Assembly: GCA_031284085.1 (NCBI GenBank)
Contig: JAITAM010000066.1
Span: 1-6,313, forward strand
Source of the DNA: Spirochaetaceae bacterium
Lineage (GTDB): Bacteria > Spirochaetota > Spirochaetia > Treponematales > Breznakiellaceae
DNA: 6,313 bases
Direction: 5' to 3'
The position numbers and the translations under genes were made by a program. Below, one piece after another: positions 5,875 to 6,313 of this stretch. The notes below the pieces were generated by a model. That model did no database searches. It had not been told where the DNA came from and saw only the letters and a list, made by a program, of their open reading frames with translations. The number at the start of each line of letters is the position of its first letter. Position 1 is the stretch's first letter.

Positions 5875-5950
5875 CAGGCAGCCGCAGCCTGTTCCAAACT
5901 TTCAGTGCTGATATGAGGAGCGGCGTACGGCTTTTATCTACAAGCCGGCC
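5875..5950 (+). repeat. dispersed intergenic hairpin element, forward copy, 3' of cca
   Basis: It begins 5 nt after the cca stop. Blocks in order: hairpin CAGGC-AGCCGCA-GCCTG (5875-5891), TTCC, CTTTCAGTGCTG, the core TATGAGGAGCGGC (5912-5924), then GTACGGCTTTT (5925-5935). CGGCTT (5928-5933) can pair with AAGCCG (5942-5947) around an 8-nt loop. A second GCCTGTTCGGAAC block follows at 5947-5959, perhaps the start of another decayed unit. The stems could act as a transcription or mRNA end for the purH-cca transcript, but no clean stem plus T-run terminator is visible. Confidence 0.72.
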
Positions 5951-6011
5951 TGTTCGGAACTCCCAGTCCGCGGATAAAAGCTCCAAGATAAAGCGCAATA
6001 ATTGTTGCGCA

Positions 6012-6040
6012 TCGACATACGATACGATACACTCTATATA
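6012..6040 (+). promoter_or_regulatory. candidate sigma-70 promoter for adk
   Basis: TCGACA at 6012-6017 (one base from TTGACA) lies 17 nt before TATATA at 6035-6040; TATAAA at 6037-6042 is an alternative -10 with a 19-nt gap. It lies in A/T-rich DNA between the repeat element and adk, and would give a leader of roughly 75 nt. Assigned by eye only. Confidence 0.45.
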
Positions 6041-6080
6041 AAATGATTAAGAAGACATCAAATGCTAAAAGGCGGCATTG

Positions 6081-6114
6081 AGTCTGATCAAAGGAGGGGC
6101 TGTTTTATCAGTCT
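6081..6114 (+). promoter_or_regulatory. possible leader stem-loop holding a strong Shine-Dalgarno far from the adk ATG
   Basis: AGTCTGAT (6081-6088) can pair with ATCAGTCT (6107-6114), seven pairs and one T-T mismatch, with AGGAGGGG (6092-6099) in the 18-nt loop. The Shine-Dalgarno-like sequence ends 23 nt before ATG 6123, much farther than the usual 5-9 nt, and no in-frame start codon lies at a normal distance from it. A T-run (6116-6122) directly precedes the ATG. Confidence 0.35.
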
Positions 6115-6122
6115 GTTTTTTT

Positions 6123-6313
6123 ATGAAACTAATTTTTTTGGGCGCACCCGGTGCAGGAAAAGGTACTTTGGCGGTACGGGCTGTGGATATTCTGAAAATC
6201 CCGCACATTAGTACCGGGGCAATTTTTCGAGCTGCTATAACGGCGCAAAGTCCTTTAGGGCTGACGGTTAAAGCTATTATTGATGCCGGTAAATTGGTAG
6301 ACGATGCAACAAC
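6123..6313 (+). CDS. adk: adenylate kinase, N-terminal part (cut by the window edge)
   Basis: The first 63 codons of adenylate kinase, the cytoplasmic enzyme that interconverts ATP + AMP and 2 ADP. MKLIFLGAPGAGKGT contains the P-loop GAPGAGKGT (7-15). HISTGAIFRAAI (28-39) is the start of the AMP-binding region, including the conserved Arg36, and GKLVDD (56-61) is the usual segment after the NMP-binding helices. The position normally Asp in the STGDxxR motif is Ala here (STGAIFR), and I do not know how widespread that is in the lineage. ATG 6123 matches where homologues begin, although the nearest strong Shine-Dalgarno lies too far upstream. A promoter-like sequence about 85 nt upstream and the repeat element after cca suggest a transcription unit separate from purH-cca. 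The remaining roughly 150 residues lie beyond the window. Confidence 0.95.
   Translation, partial: MKLIFLGAPGAGKGTLAVRAVDILKIPHISTGAIFRAAITAQSPLGLTVKAIIDAGKLVDDAT

Overview
The window looks like chromosomal DNA of a spirochaete, most likely an oral-type Treponema. This rests on the character of the SSB, adenylate kinase and CCA-enzyme sequences and on a repeat-rich intergenic style; no 16S or other decisive marker is present, so the genus is an inference.

Layout. Positions 1-957 hold a tandem array of a 126-bp unit, seven complete copies and one partial copy without a single indel, running off the left edge. Next is a small gene for a single-stranded DNA-binding protein (ssb, 1024-1422) that lacks the usual acidic C-terminal tip. 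Positions 1423-1664 contain a short intergenic repeat element and a small direct repeat. Positions 1665-2643 are the remnant of an IS3-family insertion sequence whose transposase has in-frame stops and has lost most of its DDE core. Positions 2651-2834 hold more copies of the same intergenic element, inverted. Two housekeeping genes follow head to tail: purH (2873-4510, last two steps of IMP synthesis) and cca (4524-5870, tRNA 3'-end CCA addition), 13 nt apart and probably co-transcribed. After cca comes another element copy, then a promoter-like sequence and the first 63 codons of adenylate kinase (adk, 6123 to the right edge).

How it fits together. The intact genes are core nucleotide, tRNA and DNA metabolism. 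purH makes IMP, the precursor of AMP and GMP; adk interconverts adenylates; cca consumes CTP and ATP to mature tRNAs. ssb sits apart from them behind the repeat array. The unusual content is in the non-genic DNA: the 126-bp satellite-like array, and a dispersed hairpin-bearing element that begins shortly after the stop codons of both ssb and cca and also occurs as two inverted 62-bp units in front of purH. I do not see a defence system, CRISPR array, prophage or biosynthetic cluster.
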